This document shows positions 10,553 through 20,847 of a DNA stretch of 30,830 bases, in pieces. The notes under the pieces were generated by a model. The model saw nothing but the letters and a program-made list of their open reading frames with translations. It searched no databases and was not told the origin of the DNA. The DNA is from Pseudoneurospora amorphoporcata (lineage: Eukaryota > Ascomycota > Sordariomycetes > Sordariales > Sordariaceae). The stretch spans positions 1 to 30,830 of the forward strand of contig MU859346.1 in NCBI GenBank assembly GCA_033297205.1, in the 5' to 3' direction. Both the position numbers and the translations under genes were made by a program. Every line of letters starts with the position of its first letter. The stretch's first letter is position 1.

Positions 10553-13282
10553 TCATGCCTCCCTCTCCCTCAGCGCATGCAACATACTCCCCTTCAACAT
10601 GGCCAACTCCTCGTCCCTCTTCTTCACCGCAGCCACCATATCCATAAACTTGTGCTGCCACATCTTCTTCTCTTCCTCGGCCTTTTTCAGTTCCTCCTCT
10701 CTCTTCTTTCTTTCCACTTCTTCTTCTTCCTTTTTTGATAACTTTTTCCCTTGTCTCTTGCCCCCTCTACCGCTCTTTTCACCACCAGCACCACCACCAG
10801 CACTTGATGATCCCCCCCCGTTATTATTCTCCCCTTCTGCCCCTGCCTCAGCACCAGCTGTCGCAGCATCTTCAGCAGCAGAAACAGAAGCAAGCTTATT
10901 CTTCTTCCCACCACCACCACCACCACCCCACTTCCCAAGCCTAATCACCTCCTCCATCGAAAACTTCCCACATATCCCTCCCAACCTCAATTCCCAAACC
11001 GCCAAAACCTTGATCCACTTCCCTCCTCCTCCTCCTCCTCCTCCTCCTCCTCCTCCTCCTCCTCCTCCTCCTTCTTCGTCCTCATCCACCCCCTCACCAA
11101 CTTTCGTCACCCTCAAACCCCTCCCCGGCCCCGGCCCCGGCCCCGACGCATCATCCGCCCCAGCAGCCCTTCGTCCCACCGGCCCCCCATCCCGATTCAT
11201 CAAACTATACCCCCCCACCAGCGCCGCAAGATTGATCAGAAACCCCTCTTTATTGCTCGCGTTCCGATGCAAGTTCTCAATAACCGTATGACAAAACGCA
11301 AACGCTTCGTCCACGCTGCACGCAGGGATCGGACTACCCGAGCTATCAAGCCAGGTCGCTGACAAGATCTGGTGGATGAAGATGGATTCGACATCCAAGA
11401 GATTGTATTTGTCTACGGTGGGGTCGGCGAGGGAGGAGGGGGTGAAGGGGGAGGGGCCGAGGGGGCCCAACCCGTGCCCCCCTGAAAGGGAAAAGGAGGT
11501 GGGGATTGAGGTTGAGGGACCACCGATGGTGGGATATGAGGAGGTAGAGGGAAGAAGGGTCGGTTGGGAGGCTTGGTTTTGGTGATGTTGGTTGATGATT
11601 TGGGTGTATTGGGGGTGCATGTTGGAGTGGGAATTGGTACTAGAAGGCTGCGCCTGGCCGTTTACCATGAGCGTTGGCGGGGCTGGGGCCGGGGCCGGGG
11701 CCGGGGCCGGAGCTAGGAGGGGAGGAGTGGCGAGGCGGACTTGGTTGCCTACGCGCTCGGGAACTTGGAGAGAAAGGCGGGTGCGCTTTGCTGGACGGCC
11801 CCCGGATGCGGATGCTGCTGCCTGGGCTGATGGAGCTTCTCGGATCGTTGTTGGTGATGGTTGAGTCGCCGCCGCCGTTGCGGATGTTGGGGTTTGAACA
11901 ACACCACCTGTTGGTCGTGGAGGAGGCAGAATCGGGGTTTGTGACGGCGGCGGCGGTGGGTTGTTATTGGGAAAGGTGTGTTTCGCGTAGTGAGGCGAGT
12001 CATTCGATGCTGGGAATGCCGAAAAGGGGCCGTCACTGTTCAACTGACGGTTGATAGGCGGCCGTCCTCTAACTCGACCGGTGGCTCCACCAGTCCTCCA
12101 TGCCGATGATACCACTTTAGCCCCGTGACGCCTACTCAGAGACTTGGGCTTTGATGAACCAGATGGGGTGATGGCCGACCTAGGCTCGTCAGACCAAAAG
12201 TTGCTTCTCGTGGTAGGAGTGATGGCAGACTGAGGATACGCAGTCATGGGAGTCTGACCACCATCGTTGTTTCCCCAAGGAGCAGCTCCTCCTTGTCCAG
12301 GTACTCCAAGTCTGGTGTTATCAAAAGTGAAGACACTACCCCTCTGAGCAGCAGCAGCAGGGTGAGCAGACCAAGGTTCTCCACCACCACCTGGACCAGG
12401 CAAAGGAGACTGAGCATCGCCATCCTCCCCGGGCTTCCTCCTGCCTCTCCTTGGCCTAATATGCGGCAACAAAGCTCGAAGAGCCATATCATCCTCGGCA
12501 CGTACACCGTCTCTTTCAATCTCGCTGAGCGGGATAGCCAACGAGGGGATCTCCACCCAGTACTCGTGCTCGCGCCCAACAAGATACTCGAAAAACGAGT
12601 CAATGTGCATCGAGTGCATCCATCTCTTGAGACGGACGGCATACTGCTGAATTTTCTGGGAACTCTCGCCCTTGTCAGTGTCGGGTGGGTCAACGCCCAG
12701 CTTGAGGGCCAGTTCGGCCCATGTCTTGATTTCCTTGGTCTCCAGCTGCTTGATCAGGCCGAACAGGACAAAGGTGTTGAAGGACTTGCCGCCACTCTTG
12801 GGCGGGTCTGAGAAGGTATCGCGGAGCACCACGGTGTCGGTGTCCAGTGGCACATGGGGGTTGCAGTGGAAGATAAAGTCGACGTAGGCATCCTCTATTG
12901 TCTCTTGCGTGACCTTGACGTCTGGTAGAGGTGGCCTGGTGGCATATGGTGGGTAATTTGGTCGAGCGGGGCGAGGTGTTGCTGTATGAGCTGTAGCAGC
13001 AGAAGTGGAAGCAGGAGCAGGAGCAGTAGCAACAACAGCAGGGGCAGACATGGCTGTCGGCTGTGGTGTATTGGAGACAGCACCCGCTGGTGTCTTGTCT
13101 GTGGTGGGTGATTCGGTGGTAGACTCGGCAGCAGATTCGGGGCTGGTACTAGCGGCCTGGCCCATGGCGGTGGGTGATGCCGTCAAGGTAGTAGCGGGCT
13201 GAGGTTGTGATGAAGGACGGGCGGCCTGTGATGGTTGGTCTGACGCTGCTTCTTCTTCCAAGGCCTGTTGGCCTTGCTGCAT
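10553..13282 (-). CDS. abp2: ARS-binding protein 2 (Abp2) family protein
   Basis: A 909-aa protein. The start at 13282 (MQQGQQALEEE) is preferred because the frame upstream contains no other ATG and is interrupted by a clear leader intron (13353-13405) whose removal places a TAA in frame. Residues 1-120 are Ala/Pro/Thr/Ser-rich and disordered. Residues 122-247 form the conserved domain (VKVTQETIEDAYVDFIFHCNP... through YWVEIP), which I recognise as the fungal Abp2 family named for the fission yeast protein that binds autonomously replicating sequences. A second conserved-looking block lies toward the C-terminus (VDKYNLLDVESIFIHQIL... to MNRDGG). It is followed by a Gly-Pro repeat, an 18-Gly tract, and a Lys/Glu-rich coiled coil at the end. 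The protein is probably nuclear and DNA-binding; a replication or chromatin role is inferred from the family name only. Codon composition is dominated by simple-sequence expansions. Confidence 0.78.
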   Translation of the reverse strand: MQQGQQALEEEAASDQPSQAARPSSQPQPATTLTASPTAMGQAASTSPESAAESTTESPTTDKTPAGAVSNTPQPTAMSAPAVVATAPAPASTSAATAHTATPRPARPNYPPYATRPPLPDVKVTQETIEDAYVDFIFHCNPHVPLDTDTVVLRDTFSDPPKSGGKSFNTFVLFGLIKQLETKEIKTWAELALKLGVDPPDTDKGESSQKIQQYAVRLKRWMHSMHIDSFFEYLVGREHEYWVEIPSLAIPLSEIERDGVRAEDDMALRALLPHIRPRRGRRKPGEDGDAQSPLPGPGGGGEPWSAHPAAAAQRGSVFTFDNTRLGVPGQGGAAPWGNNDGGQTPMTAYPQSAITPTTRSNFWSDEPRSAITPSGSSKPKSLSRRHGAKVVSSAWRTGGATGRVRGRPPINRQLNSDGPFSAFPASNDSPHYAKHTFPNNNPPPPPSQTPILPPPRPTGGVVQTPTSATAAATQPSPTTIREAPSAQAAASASGGRPAKRTRLSLQVPERVGNQVRLATPPLLAPAPAPAPAPAPPTLMVNGQAQPSSTNSHSNMHPQYTQIINQHHQNQASQPTLLPSTSSYPTIGGPSTSIPTSFSLSGGHGLGPLGPSPFTPSSLADPTVDKYNLLDVESIFIHQILSATWLDSSGSPIPACSVDEAFAFCHTVIENLHRNASNKEGFLINLAALVGGYSLMNRDGGPVGRRAAGADDASGPGPGPGRGLRVTKVGEGVDEDEEGGGGGGGGGGGGGGGGGKWIKVLAVWELRLGGICGKFSMEEVIRLGKWGGGGGGGKKNKLASVSAAEDAATAGAEAGAEGENNNGGGSSSAGGGAGGEKSGRGGKRQGKKLSKKEEEEVERKKREEELKKAEEEKKMWQHKFMDMVAAVKKRDEELAMLKGSMLHALREREA
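11021..11072. repeat. (TCC)n tract, poly-Gly in the Abp2-family protein
   Basis: About 17 TCC units on the + strand read as (GGA)n in the mRNA and encode a Gly tract. (GGA)n RNA can form G-quadruplex structures. Confidence 0.9.
11123..11144 (-). repeat. GGGGCC hexanucleotide tract on the sense strand of the Abp2-family gene
   Basis: The + strand reads CCCC-GG-CCCC-GG-CCCC-GG-CCCC. The minus-strand transcript therefore carries four G4 runs separated by CC. It encodes a Gly-Pro repeat and could fold as a G-quadruplex. Confidence 0.85.
11685..11710 (+). repeat. (GGGGCC)4 tract antisense to the Abp2-family gene
   Basis: Four GGGGCC units plus GG lie on the + strand; the mRNA reads (GGCCCC)n and encodes a Pro-Ala repeat. 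It is the reverse complement of the tract at 11123-11144 in the same gene. Confidence 0.85.
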
Positions 13283-14615
13283 CGTGTTCCAGTTGTCACT
13301 GATGTGAAGGGTGGAGGCGTAAGGATGCGGCTGCTTCTTGAATGATTTTTTACTGGGTAGAGAGTTAGGATAGCATATGAAGAAGGAGTGGATATGAATA
13401 TTTACGTGACGGGCGGGATCCAGTGTATCATGTCGACTTTGTCCCTTGAGCCTCAAAGGCTGTTCAGGGTTGACAAATGAGTGTAAGAGGAGCCGCCAGA
13501 GGGCCAATTAGCCGAATTGGGACTTTGGAGGAGTGAGTCTCGAGAGAAGGTTCTCTCCAAAGTGATGATATCAAACAATATGTTTTGATAAGTAGACAGT
13601 GAGTGGTTGGGCAAAATGGTCAGTCTCAATCGTCGAGGTTATTCAACGGGCGGAGAAGGGGTTAAACTGCCCTGTACAGAAGGGGATAAAATCAGTCGGT
13701 TCATCTCCACTTTCCAGCCACTGGTGGGCTGTGACTGGGCCACGGGCTGGAGCGCCACTTTCCTTTTGTTATTTATAGCTTGGCGTTACTTTGGACTGTT
13801 CGTTACAAAGTTACATGGCTGCGGACGGTATTTACCCCGAAGACGTTGGGTCTTATTGATGAAAGTATTCTCATATAAAAAGGGGCCATGCTGGATATCA
13901 TCCCATGCAACTCTGATATCGATCGTCCAATGCCAACTCGGTGTTCAAGTTGCTGTCATTTCGAGTGGCTGTCTGCTCTAACCATATCCTCCAACTCGTA
14001 CATGCCGTTGGAATTAATTGTATCAAGCGGTCAATGGGAGACATGGCATATGGGATGCAAGTCACGATAATATTACAGAATCAAAGCCAAACAACACTCG
14101 GCAATGGCTTCGAAAAAAAACATGAAACGGCAATCCCCCGCACCATTGGAGAATTACCGAATCCCAGACTTTGGCTTTCACATGATTGCTCGGTGCTTGG
14201 CTTTTTGTTTCCAGAGCCAATTGCCCTGTGACGTTGCTGTAACTTTTTTAGCTTACCCCAGTCCATTGCTGTTAGTGCACACCGGCACGGCACCATAACA
14301 GCATCCACGCAAATCGGACCTCGGCTGCTTTCCTTTTCCACCACTTGTCGGTCCCATCAAAGGCGGCAATGAGACAACCGAACGACCACTAGCAATTAGT
14401 AGATTCAAGGGAAATCATATCTTTTCTTTTCTCGCTTGTCTTGTTTTCTTCTTACTTTTACTTTCTTCACGAATAGAATAATTTGAAAGACCAACGGCGA
14501 TAGCCTCTTTTCCCTCTTGACTACCTGACTTGACAACTCCCCGTTGTTTCCGCGACAACCCCGCCCCCATCTTACATCCAACAACCAAACAAACAACAAA
14601 GGTTTATTCACCACA
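13283..14615. other. Divergent promoter region, Abp2-family gene / PMP47
   Basis: This 1.3-kb head-to-head region contains both leaders. The sequence just upstream of the PMP47 ATG is pyrimidine- and CAA-rich, as in a transcribed leader. Open frames here are short and lack family resemblance. No RNA gene is seen. Confidence 0.55.
13353..13405 (-). other. 5' UTR intron of the Abp2-family gene
   Basis: The minus strand has donor CAC|GTAAAT, branch CCTAACT and acceptor CCCAG, 53 nt in all. After splicing the next codon in the continuing frame is TAA, so the intron belongs to the leader and translation starts at 13282. Confidence 0.72.
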
Positions 14616-15826
14616 ATGTCGCAGTCCAAGCCCGTCATGCCCCAAAATGACAACGTCGCCCACGCCCTCGCCGGCGCCGGTGGTGGCATTCTGTCCATGG
14701 CCTTGACGTGAGCTTCCCGTTCCCCATCCTCCCTCGATTCTTCATCCCTGCCTCCCTCATCCTCCTCGTCTCCCTCCATGACATGCAACTCACTAACAAC
14801 CAACTCCAACAACGGCAATAGCTACCCCCTAATCACCCTCTCCACCCGCGCCCAAGTCGAATCCAAGCGCTCCGTCGACACCACCTTCCTGGCCGCCATC
14901 CAGAAAATCGTCGCGCGCGAGGGCATCTCGGGTCTCTACTCGGGCCTCTCCTCCGCTTTGTTCGGCATCTCCGTCACCAACTTTGTCTATTACTACTGGT
15001 ACGAGTGGACGCGCGCCTTCTTCGAGGCCGCCGCCGTCAAGGCCGGGCGGGCCTCCAAGAAGCTGACGACGGTGGAATCCATGATCGCCGGCGCCATCGC
15101 CGGGTCCGCCACCGTGATCCTGACGAACCCCATCTGGGTGGTCAACACGCGCATGACCACGCGGAAGGCTGCTTCTGCTGCTGCCGCCGAGGAGGCTTCT
15201 TTGCCTGGCGCCCCGCCGGCTACCAAGAAGCAGCCGCCCAGCACCACCATTGGCACGCTCCTTGCGCTGCTCAAGAACGAAGGCCCCCAGGCCTTGTTCG
15301 CCGGTGTGGTGCCCGCGTTGGTGCTGGTCATCAACCCCATTTTGCAGTATACGCTGTTCGAGCAGATGAAGAACGCTGTCGAGAAGAGGAGGAAGATGAC
15401 GGCTACGCTGGCCTTCTTCTTGGGCGCGGCGGGCAAGCTGTTTGCCACTAGTGTGACGTATCCGTATATTACGGTCAAGAGCCAGATGCATGTCGCGGGC
15501 GGTAAGAAGGAGGGCATGAGGGAGGCGATTAATCGCGTGGTTAGGGAGGAGGGCTATGCGGGGTTGTACAAGGGTATGTTATGTTTACTGCTTGCTGTCC
15601 GTTCTCTGGTGATAGATATCGAGGAAGAAAGAAGAAGACGAAGAAGGAGTGGAGCGAGATGATGGATGGATGGATGGCTAACAGAAGAGACAATAAAATA
15701 GGCATCGGCCCCAAGGTCACCCAATCCGTCCTCACGGCCGCCTTCCTCTTCGCCTTCAAGGACGTGCTCTACGAGCAGACGGTCAAGCTAAGGCGCAGCG
15801 TCACTCGCAGCAAGGCCCTTGCCTAG
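14616..15826 (+). CDS. pmp47: Peroxisomal adenine nucleotide carrier, PMP47/Ant1 type
   Basis: Three exons (14616-14707, 14822-15573, 15702-15826) give 322 aa. Intron 1 (GTGAGC...CTAAC...ATAG) and intron 2 (GTATGT...GCTAACAG...AATAG) keep frame exactly. Three mitochondrial-carrier repeats are visible. Their signatures are PLITLSTRAQ (33-42), NPIWVVNTRM in repeat 2, and YPYITVKSQM in repeat 3; Trp or Tyr replaces the usual acidic residue, as in the PMP47/SLC25A17 group. Each repeat has its GLY..G matrix-helix turn (GISGLYSG, GPQALFAG, GYAGLYKG). This group exchanges ATP for AMP across the peroxisomal membrane, supplying ATP for fatty-acid activation before beta-oxidation. The ATG context (CACAATG) is good. 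Intron 2 contains a short GATG repeat. The length matches the family. Confidence 0.92.
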
Positions 15827-16117
15827 AGGGCTTCAGGGGCTTATCCTCCAGCCGTGGCCCTCCCACCACCGCTGGCCATGCTGCTCCATCTCCAGCTCAT
15901 CACGCTCAACTTCAGGTGGTACGACGCTTAGTGTGCCAAGGCCGCCATCTTGACTCCGTTCTTCTTGCTGTACCAGTTTGAGGTCGACAATCCCTTTGAG
16001 CGCATGGAGTTTTAGTCTTGGAGTTTTAGTCTTGGAGGACGACTAGATACCATCTACGCGTTGGATAACCGACCACCCGGGATAAACTGGTAAAAGAACA
16101 TCATTACAACTTTATAA

Positions 16118-16146
16118 TAACAACAACAACAACAACAACAACAACA
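16118..16146 (+). repeat. (CAA)n microsatellite
   Basis: About nine to ten uninterrupted CAA units in noncoding DNA. Confidence 0.9.
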
Positions 16147-16449
16147 GAGTGTCTAAGCATCATACTTGGACACATATGGCGAAGAGAGAAAGGAAGAAAG
16201 AAAAAAAAAGAAAGTAAGAAAGGGAAAAGCGGAAAAAGTAAGCGATGATTGATGGACGGGTGGGTGGATGAGGATGAGAGCGTGCATGGTTTGATACGAT
16301 ACACCCACCCACCCTGTACAATAAATACATGGGAAGAAGGACGGTCGGTGTTGTCGAAGCGGGCAGAGAACACACAAAGTTTTTGTTTGTAGGGAGTTTG
16401 GATTATGAAGGGAATGGTATTATGTACGTAACCTACTTTCGCTGCATTG

Positions 16450-16451
<2 letters not shown>

Positions 16452-16490
<39 letters not shown>

Positions 16491-16572
16491 CTTTTTTTTT
16501 TTGAACATTGGTTTGGTTTGGTTTAGCTTTGAAAGTCTTTCTTTCTTTATTTTTATTTTTTTTTTTTTTTTT
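16452..16572. repeat. Poly-T tracts
   Basis: T39 at 16452-16490, T11 at 16492-16502 and a further T-rich run ending at 16572. They lie in the convergent intergenic region. Homopolymer length is prone to sequencing error. There is no flanking duplication or coding relic to suggest a retroelement tail. Confidence 0.85.
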
Positions 16573-16938
16573 CCCTTTTGACCCTTCGCTCATCCGTGAT
16601 TGTTAAGATATGTTATACCTTTCAATTCACTAAGTAGCGTGGGGAGTTAAATAAATAGTTGAACAGAATGAATGAATGATCTTGATATTTGTTCACTTTT
16701 TACTTACCCATCCATCCATGTTCGCACACCCCTTCTAACATCCATCCATACCTTAGCTTAGCTTTCCATACTCAATCATACAATGCCTACAGACAGGTAT
16801 TTAGGTACTCGTTCCATACCTACCACACACAACCCCCCTCCCTCCCGTAAGTTCTGTTCAACCAACCATATGATCCGTCCCCATACTAGGTATATCAACT
16901 AGACTACCCCCCGTAACACTTACCTACCTACACAACAT

Positions 16939-19900
16939 CTAGAATACTCCCTCCAAGAGATCAACATCCGGCACAATCCACCACCAATGCTCCCCCCGAT
17001 CCCACACCTCCTCACTCCTCGGCACCTTCACTTTAACCACCTTCTTGATCTCCTCCGTCGTTTTGCCCTCCGCATCCATCTCCACCGCTTTCTTGATCCC
17101 TTGTTCCAAGATCCTCTCCGCTTTCTCGACCGACCTCTTGTAGCGACCAACATTTTCCATCCAGCGTTTGTGGTTTCCTCTTCCCGTCGCTGGGTCATGT
17201 GCTTGTTCTTGCGCTTGTTTTGAGGAGGAAGTACCATGACCTCCTGCTTCTGTTGGGGCGGTTCTTGGTGCTGCTGCGGATGGGGTAGCTGCTGCTGGTG
17301 CTGCTGCTGCTGCGGATGGGGTAGCTGAATGATCAAAAGTATGGAGTCCGCCACCACCACCAGCAAAAGCCTCCCGCTCTCCTAATCCCTCCAACACCAC
17401 AAAGGCTTTCTTGGCTTGTCCCACCGCTTGGGTCGCGAACTCCCATAGTTGCTTTGCTGTCTCTTGCTGTCTTTCACTATCACCATGCCCATCCCCTTGC
17501 CCTTGCACTTGCACTTGCACTTGACCACCAACACCAATACCCTGCGTATGCCCCTTCCAGGTCTGATAACTAGGAACCTCCGGTAAACTGACCATGCTGA
17601 AAGGTTTCATACGGACTTCATACCTCTGCTCATCCGTGCCGTACGGCCTCGGCGGGTGAGTTATCAGGGACAGGCGAGAGAGGAGGGTGTAGATTACTGA
17701 GACGGCGTCGGCGAATTCCCAGGTTATTGCCGCGTCGAGGATTGTGGATCGCAAGTAAGTGAGAGAGCGGGTGAAGGATGCTTCGGGGGTTGTGGAGTAG
17801 TGGTGGGTTACTACTGAGGTACTTGAGGGGGCGGAGGGGGCTGAGGTGTTGTTGCCCGCGCCGGCTGAGGAGGAGGCGGCGGCGGCGGAAGTAGTAGTAA
17901 CGGGGGCGATGGGGGAGGAGATGGAAACGGGCCAGCCGCGGGGAGGGTGGTATGGTTGGGTTGGGGAGATCCAGGGGGTTGCGGGGATTGGTTTTGGGTG
18001 TGAAGTAGAAGACGAAGACCGAAGCTCGTTAAACCGATGGTTGGTAAAAGCCTGGATACGTTCCACGTGCTGAGCCCTCGTTTTGGCCAAGTGGGAAAGA
18101 TACCAGTACATGCCAGCCAGCTCATCCGGGGCATACACCTCGAGCTCAAACCCCAACTGGACGATCCACTCCATCAAGCGAAGCTTGTAGAGGTATGCCC
18201 ACGACGACAGCGGCAACGAATACCCCGGCTCGGAACCCAAAGTGAGCGTGGTCTGCGACTGATACGCCAGCGGTTTCTCGTCCATCTGGACCTGCAAAAG
18301 CTGGTCGATATCCTCAGCATCCAGCTGGACCTGCTCCCAGTCCTGGATCAGATGACACAACATGCGGCGCACGCGACACCGGTTCTGGCACAGCACGCGG
18401 AAGATGTCGATGTAGGCCTGGGCGGCGCGCTTGCGGAAGAGCTCCATCTGGTGGGCCATGGCGAAGCGGGCGGAATGGGGCGCTGCCTCGACGAGGTCGT
18501 TGTTGGGATCGAGGAGTTCGTGCGCGGGCATGACCACGATGGAGAGGTCGTCGTCCATGACTTGGCGGATGCTGAGCCGGTCCAAGAGGACCATGTCTTT
18601 GAATAGCAGGTTCTGGAGCAGACAGCGGATGTAGACGAGCGGCTGCGGTTTCTGGGCTTGGAAGAGGAAGACGAAGTTCAGGAGGCTTTGCGAGTCGTGA
18701 TAGTCCAGGATCTTGACGGCGTCGATGGCGTCGTTGCAGAGCTTCTTGAAGTGCTTCGCCGCTTCGTCAAAGCTGAGCGTTACCATCGGCCGAGGAGGCA
18801 TGCTGCTCGCCAGTTTTCGCTGGAGCTTGGTGCTGAAGGCTTCGGGAACCTCCTTTGCTAGGCCGGGGAGCTTGAGGATGGCTTCCCATACGCTGTGCAT
18901 CTGGTACCAGGGTATCTGGAGAGAGTCGGGGCTGCCGCGATCCTCTATGAGTTCGAGAGCCCGAAGGAAGGCGGACCTTAGTTCTAGACGGAACGAAAGT
19001 GCTTGTGTCATGTCGGTCCCGATCTTGGCCCTCAGGCCATGGAGCGTGTGTTTGGCTGATAAGATCTCGTCCCGGATCTCATACCGGTCAAAGTGATCCA
19101 TGAGGTTTCGGCGGTACGTGTTGGTGACAAAATCCTCTTCCTGTCATGTATGTCAGCCCTCGCTCACTGCGTCACAGTCCAGATATACTGACCTCGTAAT
19201 AAAGCTCATCCCTAATCGTCTCCAACACATCCGCACAAGTCCTCACCAGTCCCAGACAATACGCCCTCAAAACAGTCGTCATGGGATCCCTCGGCGTCTT
19301 GCGATTTCTCACAAAGTCCGCCTCCTGCAACGTAGCCGACGCCGGTTCCACCAGAGCTTCGATATAGACACTGGTGAGGATAGTCTGCGACAGTGGGTAG
19401 CCCAGATGCCACGCCATCTCGAGACAGAGTAGTTGATCAATGATACCGAGGACCTCCGGGGCGGACAGAGGTCGATTCACATTGTAAGTTTCCTCGAGCG
19501 TTTCGCCGGGGGCTAAACAGCCACTGTCCATCTTGGGGTCACCGATCTGGAGGCATGTGTGTTAGTCATATATGTGTGTATGCAGCTGTGAAGAAAGGAA
19601 GAATACCTCGAGAGCCCCGACGGCCTCAAACAAAGTGAAATAGCCATCTTTGACGATTTCGCCGGTTTCCAAAGCTGTATAAGTGAGAAGAAGCAGCGAC
19701 AGGTTAGCATCATCATCATCATCATCATCATCATGAGATCTCAGTCGGGACGTTGGTGAGTGACCTACTTCTACAAGCGGACAGAAACTTTTTGGTGATG
19801 GTGGTGGCGATGATGCCCGGGTTAGACATGCTTGGAGCTGGAGCAGGCTCCTCCCCGAAGAGATAATTGTTGTAGTCGTTGTTTGCGAGTGATAGTGTGA

Positions 19901-20065
19901 GCAGTTCTGTTTGATGTGGTCATTCAGTGAGATGTCACTCAATGTCAATGTTATAGCGGGGTTGCCCAAACGTGGTAGTGCGATGGTTGAATTGATTTTT
20001 TGGGGATATGTCGACAAAAAAAACGAACCTCTTTGAACTGCAGCTTCGTGATCGTCTGGGATCAT
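16939..20065 (-). CDS. mak10: NatC N-alpha-acetyltransferase auxiliary subunit Mak10/NAA35
   Basis: Five exons read on the minus strand: 20065-20029, 19906-19769, 19674-19607, 19546-19193 and 19140-16939, giving 932 aa. Introns are 122, 94, 60, 52 nt with normal donors and acceptors, and all junctions are in frame. The diagnostic block crosses two junctions: SACRTLETGEIVKDGYF (55-71), TLFEAVGALE, then IGDPKMDSG (82-90), the hallmark of Mak10/NAA35. RPLSAPEVLGIIDQLLCLEMAWHLGYPLSQT follows. Later conserved parts include GFELEVYAPDELAGMYWYL (near 525-545). Mak10 anchors the NatC complex (with Mak3/NAA30 and Mak31/NAA38) to ribosomes, where NatC acetylates Met-Leu/Ile/Phe-type N-termini. The C-terminal third carries low-complexity Ser/Ala, VQVQVQGQG and PSAAA insertions that make it longer than the human protein (about 725 aa). 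In intron 2 an alternative in-frame donor six bases upstream exists; GTAGGT was chosen because it restores the conserved ACR-LE spacing. Confidence 0.9.
19709..19734. repeat. (CAT)n repeat inside NAA35 intron 2
   Basis: Eight to nine CAT units on the + strand read as (ATG)n in the pre-mRNA, directly upstream of the GCTAACC branch point of intron 2. Confidence 0.85.
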
Positions 20066-20847
20066 GGTCTTTTTCCTTAGCGTAGGAAGGTGCTTTTGCA
20101 ACTTGAGATGAACATTTGTTTGTGTTGAGAAGTGGAGGAAGTGGTGGTTCTGCTAGGGGAAAGTCTGTGTGCCTGGACTGGACTTGATAGCGTCCGTGAG
20201 CCCGAACTCCCCTCGGGTGCAGGACGGAGCTTCCTCACTTTCCGCTTGATAGTGGGTGATAAGGCTGCGAAAAGGACAAATGATGATTTATGGACAATAT
20301 TGACTATTCTCAACACGAAATCTACATTTTCAAGCCATGGGAGTCATTGAATGGTTCTCATAGTATCTAGCTTTGTCTGCAGGGAAGCCCCGGAGAGGCA
20401 ATGATAGGTTGTGCTTCAGGGGAAGGATTTCCTCATTGCAGCGACAACATTGACCCTGCATTTCTTCAACGGACAACTCGTGCCGCGCTCAGTTGAACTT
20501 ATACTTGACGAGCCGCAAACCCATTCTATCTCTCATTACCATATATCAGGGGTATCAACCCAGTTCACTTCCCAGCAGTCACGGCCACTCCATAAATAAA
20601 TGCCAATAAACCGTCTATTGAGTGTCTCTTCCTTGCTCCCCCAATATGAATACAGGTCTTTGTAGTCCCTCTTTTCGTTCAGGCTTCTTGACATTCAACA
20701 GGAAAGACTCGGAGGTAAGCGTCGCCGTATGCAGGAGCGATGCGTTACAGGAGAGGCTTACTGGTTCCTCCTCATCTTCCCGTCCTCCACCACTACCACT
20801 ATCCTAGCACATCGTCATGGTTTTGGTCATGCTATGTCGATTGGCGC
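20066..20847. other. Intergenic region between NAA35 and ATP15
   Basis: It contains the NAA35 promoter and leader and the ATP15 3' UTR. No convincing coding frame, RNA gene or repeat is seen. Confidence 0.55.

Larger units (their letters stand above)
15827..16938. other. Convergent 3' region with simple repeats
   Basis: It lies between PMP47 (+) and NAA35 (-), tail to tail. The first 190 bases look coding-like in the PMP47 frame but are broken by TAG codons at 15929 and 16013. A 14-nt direct repeat (GGAGTTTTAGTCTT) occurs twice near 16007-16034. Then come a CAA repeat, purine-rich DNA, long T tracts and a TACC/CATCC-rich stretch next to the NAA35 stop. No separate gene is supported. Confidence 0.55.

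Noticed and set aside
13283..13507. N-terminal extension of the Abp2-family protein
   Set aside because: The frame is open, but it begins with TTG, has no ATG and contains a well-formed intron whose splicing puts TAA in frame.
15581..15826. Separate 81-codon open frame at the end of PMP47
   Set aside because: Its first part is intron 2; only 15702-15826 is coding and it is exon 3 of PMP47.
16452..16572. Retrotransposon tail suggested by the long T tract
   Set aside because: There is no reverse-transcriptase relic, target-site duplication or repeated body next to it.
16939..19101. Initial reading of this protein as a Sok1/Tcp11 family member
   Set aside because: The GFELEVY...MYWYL segment suggested it, but the upstream exons contain the IGDPKMDSG block specific to Mak10/NAA35.
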